Origin: Euryarchaeota archaeon UBA258 | Lineage (GTDB): Archaea; Thermoplasmatota; Poseidoniia; Poseidoniales; Poseidoniaceae | Assembly: GCA_002502605.1 (NCBI GenBank) | Contig: DAPR01000047.1 | Span: 1 to 19,040 of the forward strand | Reading direction: 5' to 3' | Length of the DNA: 19,040 nt | Part shown: positions 7,370 through 14,852 of the stretch, piece after piece | Layout: each line of letters starts with the position of its first letter | Position numbering within the stretch: position 1 is the stretch's first letter | Translations under genes and position numbers: made by a program | Notes under the pieces: model-generated | Databases searched by the model: none | Seen by the model: the letters and a program-made list of their open reading frames with translations, nothing else | Told to the model about the DNA's origin: nothing

Positions 7370-8416
7370 ATGAGAACCATGACCATCAAAGTGGCAATTA
7401 ACGGATACGGAACCATTGGAAAGCGCGTTGCAGACGCAGTTGATGCGCAAGACGATATGGAGATTGTCGGCGTCACAAAAACCCGTCCGGCCTTTGGATG
7501 CGACCTAGCCGTGCGCAAAGGATATCCTATCTTTTGCACCTATGATGATGCAGACCGCATCTCAGCGTTTGCGGCAGCTGGCTACCAATGCCACGGTGGT
7601 CTAAGTGACTTGTTGCAAATTGCTGATATTGTGATTGATTGTTCTCCGGGCAAAGTTGGTGCATCCAACAAAGAAAAGTATCAAAATGCTGGAGTGAAGT
7701 GGATTTTCCAAGGTGGAGAAAAGCACGCAATGACCGGGATGTCCTACACATCGTCTGCGAACCATGCACAAAACCTCAACGTCGAAGGAACTCGGGTTGT
7801 TTCGTGCAACACAACAGGTCTTTCTCGCACCCTTGTCCCTCTCTACGAACACTGTGGATCACTTTCAGTGGAATGCACCATGATTCGCCGAGCAGCGGAT
7901 CCCGGAGATTCCAACAAAGGCCCAATTAACGCCATTAAACCAGTCCTCAAAGTTCCCTCTCACCACGGACCTGATGTCATGACGGTCAAACCTGAAATTC
8001 AAATCAACTCGATGGCCGTTGCTGTGCCAACAACGATCATGCACGTCCACGTCATTGTAGCGACCCTTCCAGAAGGGCACGGTTTGACCACCGAAACGGT
8101 TCTCGATATGTGGTCGAACCGACCTCGACTCGTGATCATGAACGGCTCAGAGACCGGCATCACCACCACCGCAGAAGTCATGGAGTTTGCACGAGATATC
8201 GGCCGAAAATGGGGCGATTTGCATGAAATTTTCGTGTGGGAGGACGGCGTAAAACTCGAGGGAAACACCCTCTATTATTTCCAAGCCATTCACCAAGAAT
8301 CCGATGTTATTCCTGAAAATGTGGATGCGATTCGGGCGTTGATGGGAACAGAATCGGATTGGCTGGTCTCAGTCGAAAAAACCGACGCTGCCATTTCCAA
8401 ATACAACAACCTCTGA
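7370..8416 (+). CDS. gap: Glyceraldehyde-3-phosphate dehydrogenase, archaeal type II
   Basis: The 348-residue enzyme is of the archaeal (type II) class, which shares little sequence with bacterial GapA. The nucleotide-binding loop is INGYGTIGKRVADAV at 10-24. The catalytic cysteine is in VVSCNTTGL (Cys146). HHGPDV at 198-203 and TTIMHVHV at 221-228 hold the conserved histidines, one of which pairs with the cysteine. It catalyses reversible oxidation and phosphorylation of glyceraldehyde 3-phosphate with NAD(P)+; in archaea it often serves mainly gluconeogenesis. A second ATG at 7379 gives the more usual N-terminus (MTIKVAINGYG), so the true start may be three codons later. It is divergent from the GXGXG gene, with only 36 bases between the starts as annotated. 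Confidence 0.97.
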   Translation: MRTMTIKVAINGYGTIGKRVADAVDAQDDMEIVGVTKTRPAFGCDLAVRKGYPIFCTYDDADRISAFAAAGYQCHGGLSDLLQIADIVIDCSPGKVGASNKEKYQNAGVKWIFQGGEKHAMTGMSYTSSANHAQNLNVEGTRVVSCNTTGLSRTLVPLYEHCGSLSVECTMIRRAADPGDSNKGPINAIKPVLKVPSHHGPDVMTVKPEIQINSMAVAVPTTIMHVHVIVATLPEGHGLTTETVLDMWSNRPRLVIMNGSETGITTTAEVMEFARDIGRKWGDLHEIFVWEDGVKLEGNTLYYFQAIHQESDVIPENVDAIRALMGTESDWLVSVEKTDAAISKYNNL

Positions 8417-8429
8417 ACGAGGTTTTCTC

Positions 8430-8446
8430 GTGCCCCGTAGGGGCAC
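8430..8446. repeat. Perfect hairpin GTGCCCC-GTA-GGGGCAC after gap
   Basis: A 7-base-pair GC-rich stem with a 3-base loop starts 14 bases after the gap stop. It may stabilise the 3' end of the gap message or mark its termination; no long T-run follows directly. Because it covers the first possible GTG start of the next frame, it argues that the subtilase begins later, at 8490. Confidence 0.55.
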
Positions 8447-8458
8447 AATCAGGGGGCG

Positions 8459-8467
8459 TTTTGAAAA
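8459..8467 (+). promoter_or_regulatory. Candidate TATA-like element of the subtilase gene
   Basis: TTTTGAAAA is centred 27 bases upstream of the ATG at 8490, the distance expected for a leaderless archaeal transcript. It is a weak match to a TATA box but supports the choice of start. Confidence 0.35.
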
Positions 8468-8489
8468 GGGTCCGATTGTTGGCATCCCT

Positions 8490-11400
8490 ATGCAAGCACT
8501 GCGACGTCCTTTTCTGATGCTTGTTCTTCTTGTGTTGACTTCCCTTTCACCAATGTTGAGTGCGCAGTCAGAACCTCAAGACCTTTCAGAGTCTGAACCT
8601 GGGTTCATGACCGAACAACAGCGCCTCGAATTGGCGTCCTCAATGTGGCACGTCGCCACACCGTCAGAGCGGTTTGTGACCTCTCTGCAACCCGCAACCG
8701 GGGAACTCCACATGAACATTGGATCGTTTGACCCGCTTTTCGATGACCACCCTGCAACCCCGCTGGGATTGTATGACGCCAATGACTTCACAACGACCGG
8801 TTTGGCTCTGGTGCAACTTCACGCACACGATGGGACAGTGCTCGACAGATTGGTCGAACGCCACGGGATTACACCCCTCGATTACATCGGGGACGAAGGA
8901 TGGCTTGTCCGTCTTTCGGAACCACCAAGTGATTCTCTGAGAGCCCTCTACGAGGATGATGAGGTTCGCTGGGCTGGTGCTCAGCACCCTGGATGGCGAA
9001 TCGATGGAGCGATTGCTCAGGGCATTGAAACGGAACGTCTGGCTTTGGTTCCAGCTGCGGATTTAGCCTACGGTGGCTTCGAACAACTATCGCTTGATCT
9101 CATTCACATGGGCGCCGAGCAGGCTTGGTGCGGTTATGGTCTGTGCGAAGCCAATTTGGATGCCAACGCCATCGGCTCTTTTGTCCGCAACGCCGCAGGA
9201 GACGGCCGAATCATTTGGATTGAACCAACCACAGATTTCTCGTTGCACAATGCCGTCGCTGCTGCGGCTTCAGGTGTTATTGACGTTCGGAATAACGCCA
9301 CATTCACCCTCGATGGGTCTGGTGAGATGATTGCTATTGCAGACACCGGTCTTGACCTCGATCACCCCGATTTGACCGGGCGAGTCGCCGGAGTGTACAC
9401 GCAATTTGGACTTGACTCGTCCCCTGCAGATTCAAACACAGGCCATGGCACTCACATCGCGATTTCCGCTGTTGGAAGCGGTGCTTCGAACACAACAGCA
9501 ACTGGAATTGCCCCCAGTGCAGACCTTGTGATGTACGCACTTGAACACGACCCGACCGGTGTCTTTGGCCGAATTGGTTCAATTTACGATCTCTTGCGGG
9601 ATGCTGAACAGATGACAGCCAGAGTCACGATTAATGCCTGGGGTGCCAATGGAAATTACGGCCAATACACCGCCGATTCCCGTTCTGTCGATATCTTGGT
9701 GCATGACAAACCGGATGTTTTGCCCCTGTTTTCAGTCGGTGACAGAGGTGCACAAGGTGCAAACCAAGTGACTGCTCCGGGAACAGCAAAGAATGTTCTC
9801 GCTATCGGCGCAACTGGTACCGGAACAACACTCGGAACTGTCGCCTCTTTTTCCAGCAACGGACCGAGCCTCGATGGTCGAATTAAGCCGGATTTGGTTG
9901 CCCCTGGTGTCGATGTTTGCTCCGGGCGCGCAGAGGAAGCGGCAGCCTCACCTGGCCTTTCGTGCACATCTGAAACTCACTCAAGTGGTACGCAGATGTA
10001 CACCTCACTTTCTGGGACCTCGCAAGCCACCGCAGTCGCTGGTGGCGTTGCTGCACTCACCCGTGAATTCATCCGTGAAGAAGTTGGTATCAATGCACCA
10101 AGTGCTTCGCTCATCAAGGCTGCCATGATCAACGGGGCAACTGATTTGGGTGCACCTGACATTCCAAACGCTGAGGAAGGTTGGGGCCAAGTCAATCTGG
10201 AGCGCACAGTTCTTCCTGTTTGGGATGAATCCTCACCTTCCACCACCGCACTATCGACCTTTATGGATGACAACACTCCACTCGACGCAGGATTTGGTTT
10301 GCTCTATGCCTTTGAGATGGACCCGTCGCATGGCATTGACATCACCCTTGCATGGTCAGATGAGGCAGGCTCGGCAAACGCTGCTCAGAATGTAGGGCGC
10401 TTGGTCAACGACCTTGACCTCGTCTTGGTTGACCCTTCTGGAAACGAATGGTATGGCAATAACTTCGCTAACGGCTTCACCACAACCGGGCAAACAACTG
10501 ATTCGATCAACAATGTGGAGCGGATTAAAGTCGCACCGGGAACATTGACTCAAACTGGGCAATGGCTGGTTAAGATCCTTCACAGAGGTGGAACGACCCA
10601 AGATTTCGGCCTTGTTGTCACCGCAGATGCCACTCCAAATCCTCAAGCGGATATTGCATTGTACAACGGCAGCATCGTTCCATCCTCACCCGAACCTCTT
10701 GCCAACGATTTGATTGCTATACGCATTGGGTGGATCAATCAAGGAACATTTGCAACCGGCTCGTTTAGAGTCATCTTTGAAGATTTAACTACGGGCGAAG
10801 TGTTGTTTGAGGGCGACCGCCCAGCCCTTGCTCCTGGAACGATTGACTCTCTTTTGATTCAACATCAGTTCCTCGCCACTGGGATCCATGAGATGCGCTT
10901 GCGCGTTGACACCAACGATCAAGTCGCTGAAATGAACGATGCTACATCAGGAACCGATAACAACATCTGGGAACAAGAAATTGAGGTTACAGCGCTCGGT
11001 GTCCGGGTTATCGCTTTGAATGATGATGGTTCTGTTCCCACCACGGCTGAGCAACGAGAAAACGCAGCAACCAAGATCTTTGATGTGCGGAACAACACTG
11101 GGATTGAGATTCCGATTCACATCCTCCATGAAGGGACTGGGGAAAAGAACGTCACACTGAGCGTGACCAACGTTCAGGTTCCACAACCTGACCGTCCAGA
11201 TTTCCTTCTTCCTCCAGAAGATTTGTGGACAAAAAGTGTATCTGAACTTGGTCCCTACACCGTGCAGGGCCAAGGTGAAACCGGAGATTTCAAGGCACTG
11301 ACTGTGCAACTGGAAGATGAGTATGCGAATTTGGACGACCCTGATGACCCAAGGTATGCACGCTCCGGCACATTCATCGTCGATGTCACTGCGAGGTACC

Positions 11401-13448
11401 AAGACAACCCGACAGTAGCCCATACACAACGGTTGACCATCATTATTGAACAGCTCGACGAAGTGCTGATCACACCCTTGGGGACTGATGGGCTCACAGC
11501 AGAGCCTGGCGACTCAGCAGGTTTCCGTATTTCAGTAGCCAACATTGGCAACGCACCGGCCCAGTATTCGATCAGTTGCAGTTCTGAAAACCGTTGGCAA
11601 ATCATGCTCAAGGACACCAACTCTTCCACATTGGAAATTGAGCCGATTGGGATCCGTCAATACAGAGCGATTAAAATCGATTTGTTCGTACCACCTGTGG
11701 TCAACGGTATGCCGCTCACAGGCTCCACTGACACCGTGACATGCGTTGTCACATCGAGCACCGATCCGTCGTTGAATTTCAGCGAAAGTGCGATCATAAC
11801 CGTCCTTCCTCAGCAATCCTTTTCGGCAGATCTCTACGATTCAATCGGCCCCATTGGGCCCGCATCCAAAAATCGTGAAGTTTTGGTCGACAGCGGTGAA
11901 CAAGTCAGCATGAACCTCACTGTGGAAAACACCGGTAACACCGATTTAGATCTGTCAGTGAAAATTCAACCCTCAAACCCAACATGGCCCATTCAAGTGA
12001 CGTATGAAGATCAGTCAGATGCACGTCAAGTGCTGCTCGAACTCGCGCCGGGTGAAACCGTTTCGGTTAATTTTGTGCTCGGCGTTCCAGGGGTCGCAGA
12101 AGAAGGGGAGACAAACAACTTCGTGATCCGTACAGAACTTTCAGCACAAGTGTTTGTTTCCAATACGACCGTGTTAAAGGTGCGGGATGAACTCTCCCTT
12201 TCACTCACCGGTCCTGAAGAAGGCGTTATTGAAACAACCCTATCATCGACGTTCAGTTATGGTTCATTCAATGTGACCAACACTGGAAATGCGCCGCTCA
12301 CATTGGCATGGTCCAGCGGTCTGGCCCCTGATGGATGGGTCGTTGGTTTTGCAAACCCAATCACCTACCTCGAGCCACGTGAAGAAAAGACAGTGCGGTT
12401 TGGTTTGATTCCACCCGCAAACACTGAAGCCTCTGAGGCAGCCTTCGACCTCTTAATCACTGTGACAGGTGGAAACAACGGCCGCATCGTTGATGATTCA
12501 GTGCGCGTCGATGTTGCTGTGCTTGCCTCTCAATTCGCTAACATCACCGTTGAAGACGACTCGATTCGGCCCTATCGAAGTGTGGGTAAAGGGGAAGCAT
12601 CCACTCAATCATTCGTCGTCCGCAACGATGGTAATCTACCGATTAACGCTGTCCTTGAAGGTGATGTTTTTGATTCAGAGGGCAATGTTTCGAGCGCCTG
12701 GGGCGTTGAGTTCTCCCCGAAAGAAATCACGAACCTTGGTGTTGGTGAAACGCAAGTCATCGAGGTCACGATCCTTCCATCTCCGTCAGCAAAGAAAGGC
12801 CTGATGAGCACTGAAATCCGATTGATTGATGCAAACCAGCAAGTTGGTGTCATTCAAGTTGAAACGACTGTGAGTTCTGTGGAAAGCAGCGGTGGTTTGT
12901 TCGCAGTGCTCCCGCCCTACATCTCCATCCCACTGGTTGGGATTTTGGCGTTGGTTGGAGTCGTCTTGGCCTTGCGCATGAAACGCAGCGGTGAAATCGA
13001 GGACGATGGGAATGAACTCGTTGCACCAGATGCGTTTGTCAATCCAGACCACCTCGGTACACGACGGGATGATGCCCTTGACATTGGCCATGCTGTCAAT
13101 GAAATCGCTTCTGCGGAAGTTTCCCAAGATGAGATTGCAGCAGCCCTCGCACAATCGCTGAATCTCCCGGCTGCTCCGGCTGCAGTGCCCAAAGGTCTGC
13201 CTCCAAGATCCCTCCCTGCAGGACTCCCTCCTTTGGGCCGTCCACCTGCAGGACTCCCACCTGCTGGAATGCCCGGAAAGAACCTCCCAAGCCTTCCCAT
13301 CCCCGCTCCATCGCTCCCTGTGCCTGCCCCGACTGCAGCCACATCAGCAGCCGGCCCACCGCTCCCTCCATCCGGCCTCCCAGCGGGTTGGACCATGGAG
13401 CAATGGCAACATTACGGCCATCAATGGCTCGAGCGTCAAGGGCCGTGA
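8490..13448 (+). CDS. Giant membrane-anchored subtilisin-like protease (KP-43-like S8) with CARDB/NEW3-type repeats
   Basis: From the ATG at 8490 the protein has 1652 residues; the frame is open to a GTG at 8430, but that stretch is a hairpin. A signal peptide (MQALRRPFLMLVLLVLTSLS) precedes a propeptide-like region of about 250 residues. The S8 domain carries Asp285 (IADTGLD), His319 (GHGTH) and Ser511 (SGTSQAT). The stretches FSSNGPSLDGRIKPDL and LVNDLDLVL match the catalytic and C-terminal barrel domains of KP-43 subtilases. The oxyanion Asn is replaced by Asp418 (SVGDRG), and the Pro usually found after GTSxA(T/A) is Ala. A CARDB-like domain then several NTGN-type beta domains follow, with one transmembrane helix at about 1470-1495. 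The cytoplasmic tail of about 155 residues is acidic, then Pro/Leu/Gly-rich, and ends GWTMEQWQHYGHQWL. Probable role: degradation or maturation of proteins at the cell surface. Confidence 0.92.
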   Translation: MQALRRPFLMLVLLVLTSLSPMLSAQSEPQDLSESEPGFMTEQQRLELASSMWHVATPSERFVTSLQPATGELHMNIGSFDPLFDDHPATPLGLYDANDFTTTGLALVQLHAHDGTVLDRLVERHGITPLDYIGDEGWLVRLSEPPSDSLRALYEDDEVRWAGAQHPGWRIDGAIAQGIETERLALVPAADLAYGGFEQLSLDLIHMGAEQAWCGYGLCEANLDANAIGSFVRNAAGDGRIIWIEPTTDFSLHNAVAAAASGVIDVRNNATFTLDGSGEMIAIADTGLDLDHPDLTGRVAGVYTQFGLDSSPADSNTGHGTHIAISAVGSGASNTTATGIAPSADLVMYALEHDPTGVFGRIGSIYDLLRDAEQMTARVTINAWGANGNYGQYTADSRSVDILVHDKPDVLPLFSVGDRGAQGANQVTAPGTAKNVLAIGATGTGTTLGTVASFSSNGPSLDGRIKPDLVAPGVDVCSGRAEEAAASPGLSCTSETHSSGTQMYTSLSGTSQATAVAGGVAALTREFIREEVGINAPSASLIKAAMINGATDLGAPDIPNAEEGWGQVNLERTVLPVWDESSPSTTALSTFMDDNTPLDAGFGLLYAFEMDPSHGIDITLAWSDEAGSANAAQNVGRLVNDLDLVLVDPSGNEWYGNNFANGFTTTGQTTDSINNVERIKVAPGTLTQTGQWLVKILHRGGTTQDFGLVVTADATPNPQADIALYNGSIVPSSPEPLANDLIAIRIGWINQGTFATGSFRVIFEDLTTGEVLFEGDRPALAPGTIDSLLIQHQFLATGIHEMRLRVDTNDQVAEMNDATSGTDNNIWEQEIEVTALGVRVIALNDDGSVPTTAEQRENAATKIFDVRNNTGIEIPIHILHEGTGEKNVTLSVTNVQVPQPDRPDFLLPPEDLWTKSVSELGPYTVQGQGETGDFKALTVQLEDEYANLDDPDDPRYARSGTFIVDVTARYQDNPTVAHTQRLTIIIEQLDEVLITPLGTDGLTAEPGDSAGFRISVANIGNAPAQYSISCSSENRWQIMLKDTNSSTLEIEPIGIRQYRAIKIDLFVPPVVNGMPLTGSTDTVTCVVTSSTDPSLNFSESAIITVLPQQSFSADLYDSIGPIGPASKNREVLVDSGEQVSMNLTVENTGNTDLDLSVKIQPSNPTWPIQVTYEDQSDARQVLLELAPGETVSVNFVLGVPGVAEEGETNNFVIRTELSAQVFVSNTTVLKVRDELSLSLTGPEEGVIETTLSSTFSYGSFNVTNTGNAPLTLAWSSGLAPDGWVVGFANPITYLEPREEKTVRFGLIPPANTEASEAAFDLLITVTGGNNGRIVDDSVRVDVAVLASQFANITVEDDSIRPYRSVGKGEASTQSFVVRNDGNLPINAVLEGDVFDSEGNVSSAWGVEFSPKEITNLGVGETQVIEVTILPSPSAKKGLMSTEIRLIDANQQVGVIQVETTVSSVESSGGLFAVLPPYISIPLVGILALVGVVLALRMKRSGEIEDDGNELVAPDAFVNPDHLGTRRDDALDIGHAVNEIASAEVSQDEIAAALAQSLNLPAAPAAVPKGLPPRSLPAGLPPLGRPPAGLPPAGMPGKNLPSLPIPAPSLPVPAPTAATSAAGPPLPPSGLPAGWTMEQWQHYGHQWLERQGP

Positions 13449-13460
13449 ACTGTGCGCATC

Positions 13461-13468
13461 TCTAAAAC
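13461..13468 (+). promoter_or_regulatory. Candidate TATA-like element of adk
   Basis: TCTAAAAC in the 41-base gap between the subtilase and adk is centred about 25 bases before the adk ATG. No Shine-Dalgarno sequence precedes adk, so a leaderless start for the adk cluster is plausible. The evidence is weak. Confidence 0.35.
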
Positions 13469-13489
13469 CAAACACGATGTCCACGATGC

Positions 13490-14116
13490 ATGAGCAGCAT
13501 TGTTCTCTTTGGCCCCCCTGGGGCTGGTAAAGGCACACAAGCAGAACGAATCACCGAAACAACTGGTTTGCCTCAAATCTCCACTGGTGATATGCTTCGT
13601 GCTGCTGTAAAGGCAGGTACAGAAACAGGTGTTTTAGCGAAATCATACATGGAATCCGGTCAACTTGTCCCGGATGAGGTCATCATTGATCTGATCAAAG
13701 AAAGAATTACTCACCCAGATGCTGCACATGGTGTCATGTTCGATGGCTTTCCCCGGACTGTCCCGCAAGCAGAAGCCCTCGCATCCATCACTTCCGTTTC
13801 CCATGTCATCGCCATCGAAGTTCCGGATGATCGGATTGTCGAGCGAATTTGTGGACGATACTCATGCGGTGGCTGCGGCAGCGTCTACCACGATACGTTC
13901 AATCCAGTTCCCGAAAACGGTTGTGATTGCGGTTCATGGATTGAAAAGCGACGTGCAGATGACAATGAAGACACCGTCATGTCGAGACTGAGTGCCTACC
14001 ATGCCCAAACATCTCCGCTCGCAAATTGGTACCAAGCCAAGGGGATTTTCCATCAAATTGACGGGAACCGAGGCATCGATGACATCACACAAGACATTCT
14101 TCGTGCGTTGGAATGA
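13490..14116 (+). CDS. adk: Adenylate kinase, bacterial-like long form with zinc LID
   Basis: The 208-residue kinase carries out ATP + AMP to 2 ADP. The P-loop is GPPGAGKGT at 8-16, the AMP-binding region includes STGDMLR at 31-37, and FDGFPRT lies at 84-90. The LID insert holds four cysteines: Cys126, Cys129, Cys145 and Cys147. RRADDNEDTV follows at 154-163, close to the family RxDDN motif. This is the zinc-LID form common in bacteria, not the archaeal AdkA fold, so an ancient transfer is likely. The second cysteine pair is spaced C-x-C instead of the usual C-x2-C (or C-x2-D). It is followed 12 bases later by rnp4 and is probably the first gene of a three-gene cluster. Confidence 0.96.
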   Translation: MSSIVLFGPPGAGKGTQAERITETTGLPQISTGDMLRAAVKAGTETGVLAKSYMESGQLVPDEVIIDLIKERITHPDAAHGVMFDGFPRTVPQAEALASITSVSHVIAIEVPDDRIVERICGRYSCGGCGSVYHDTFNPVPENGCDCGSWIEKRRADDNEDTVMSRLSAYHAQTSPLANWYQAKGIFHQIDGNRGIDDITQDILRALE

Positions 14117-14122
14117 GGAGGT
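14117..14122 (+). promoter_or_regulatory. Ribosome-binding site of the RNase P subunit gene
   Basis: GGAGGT follows the adk stop codon immediately and stands 6 bases before the ATG at 14129. It fixes that start and shows that this gene is translated from an adk-containing message. Confidence 0.7.
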
Positions 14123-14128
14123 CAATCC

Positions 14129-14470
14129 ATGCCGTCAAATCGCCGTGGCCGCCAAAAGAAGGGTCAACAGCGCCGAGCCCAAGCCCAAGAGAGTCAGGAG
14201 CGCTTGATTGGCATTTTGGAAAACACAACCGACCCAAATGAGCGTTTGCTCCGTTCTTCTGCCCGACATCTCATCAAAATTTCTCGGCGTCATCGCTTAC
14301 CAGTCCCTTCTGAGGCCCGCCATCTTGTGTGTCGGAAATGCCATGCCCCACACCGTTTTGGCGAAAATGCCAGGGTACGAATAAAGCACGGTCAACGAAT
14401 CATCACCTGTCTTGAATGCTCCTCCATTCGAAGGTTTGGCGGTGGTCCAAAATCCCATCGAAGACGATAG
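14129..14470 (+). CDS. rnp4: Ribonuclease P protein component 4 (Rpp21/Rpr2 family)
   Basis: This 113-residue, very basic protein has Arg/Lys-rich ends. It has a helical N-terminal half and a C-terminal zinc ribbon with Cys68-x2-Cys71 (CRKC) and Cys94-x2-Cys97 (CLEC). The segment between them, ENARVRIKHGQRIITC, matches the Rpp21/Rpr2 pattern. In archaeal RNase P this subunit pairs with Rpp29 and binds the specificity side of the RNA, helping 5' maturation of pre-tRNA. Its position before the CRM-domain gene is a common archaeal arrangement, from general knowledge. Confidence is high because zinc ribbon, basic ends, length and neighbours agree. Confidence 0.9.
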   Translation: MPSNRRGRQKKGQQRRAQAQESQERLIGILENTTDPNERLLRSSARHLIKISRRHRLPVPSEARHLVCRKCHAPHRFGENARVRIKHGQRIITCLECSSIRRFGGGPKSHRRR

Positions 14471-14534
14471 TGTGTCGGGTTGAACACGATGAGCATCTTC
14501 TTGAACAATCGCTCGCAGGCCCAAAAGAACCCCT

Positions 14535-14801
14535 ATGACTCGAGACATTCCATCATCGATTCGTCGTGAGGCTCAGTCTCGAGATTTTCAACCCAGCATC
14601 CGCATAGGGAAATCTGGTATTACTGAAAATCTGATCGAAGAAATCGACGGGCAGCTCACCAAACGTACACTTGTGAAGATCAAAATCAATCGAGGCCTTT
14701 TCGAACGAAAAGACATCGATGCAGTTTGGGAACACTTAGCCAGTGCGACCCACTCAACGCTCGTCCTCGCACGAGGAAACGTCGGCGTTCTATGGCGCTG
14801 A
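14535..14801 (+). CDS. CRM-domain (YhbY-like) RNA-binding protein
   Basis: This 88-residue single-domain protein has the CRM signature. RIGKSGITENLIEEI at 23-37 contains the GxxG RNA-contact loop (Gly25 to Gly28). LVKIKINRG follows at 46-54, and it ends LVLARGNVGVLWR. Bacterial relatives (YhbY) bind pre-50S particles, and plant CRM proteins act in intron splicing. In archaea the protein is thought to act in ribosome or RNase P RNA biogenesis. It lies 64 bases after rnp4. No clear ribosome-binding site precedes it. Confidence 0.92.
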   Translation: MTRDIPSSIRREAQSRDFQPSIRIGKSGITENLIEEIDGQLTKRTLVKIKINRGLFERKDIDAVWEHLASATHSTLVLARGNVGVLWR

Positions 14802-14822
14802 GCAATGTTTAGCGAGGAAATC

Positions 14823-14830
14823 CTCAATAG
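14823..14830 (+). promoter_or_regulatory. Candidate TATA-like element of the transporter gene
   Basis: CTCAATAG lies about 26 bases before the ATG at 14853. It is a poor TATA match, listed because its spacing repeats that seen at gap, the subtilase and adk, and because it favours 14853 over the GTG at 14841. Confidence 0.25.
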
Positions 14831-14852
14831 GCCCCCCTAAGTGGAAATCGCC

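Noticed and set aside
8430..8489. GTG-initiated 20-residue extension of the subtilase
   Set aside because: It coincides with a perfect GC-rich hairpin and precedes a clear signal peptide at the ATG 8490; the added residues are basic and would displace the signal peptide.
10947..11429. 160-codon open frame antisense to the subtilase
   Set aside because: Its translation has no recognisable domain, and the plus-strand frame is clearly coding, with family-level similarity on both sides; it is a shadow frame.
13190..13350. Repeated CTCCC/GCAGGACTCCC units considered as a tandem DNA repeat or CRISPR-like array
   Set aside because: Spacing and spacers are irregular, and the units translate as GLPP-type protein repeats; they are coding low complexity, not an array.
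12917..13396. Gly/Pro-rich antisense frame of 159 codons
   Set aside because: It mirrors the Pro/Leu/Gly-rich tail repeats of the subtilase; the low complexity comes from the coding strand.
14814..14825. GAGGA-AA-TCCTC inverted repeat before the transporter gene
   Set aside because: A two-base loop is too tight for a stable hairpin, and arms of five bases are common by chance.
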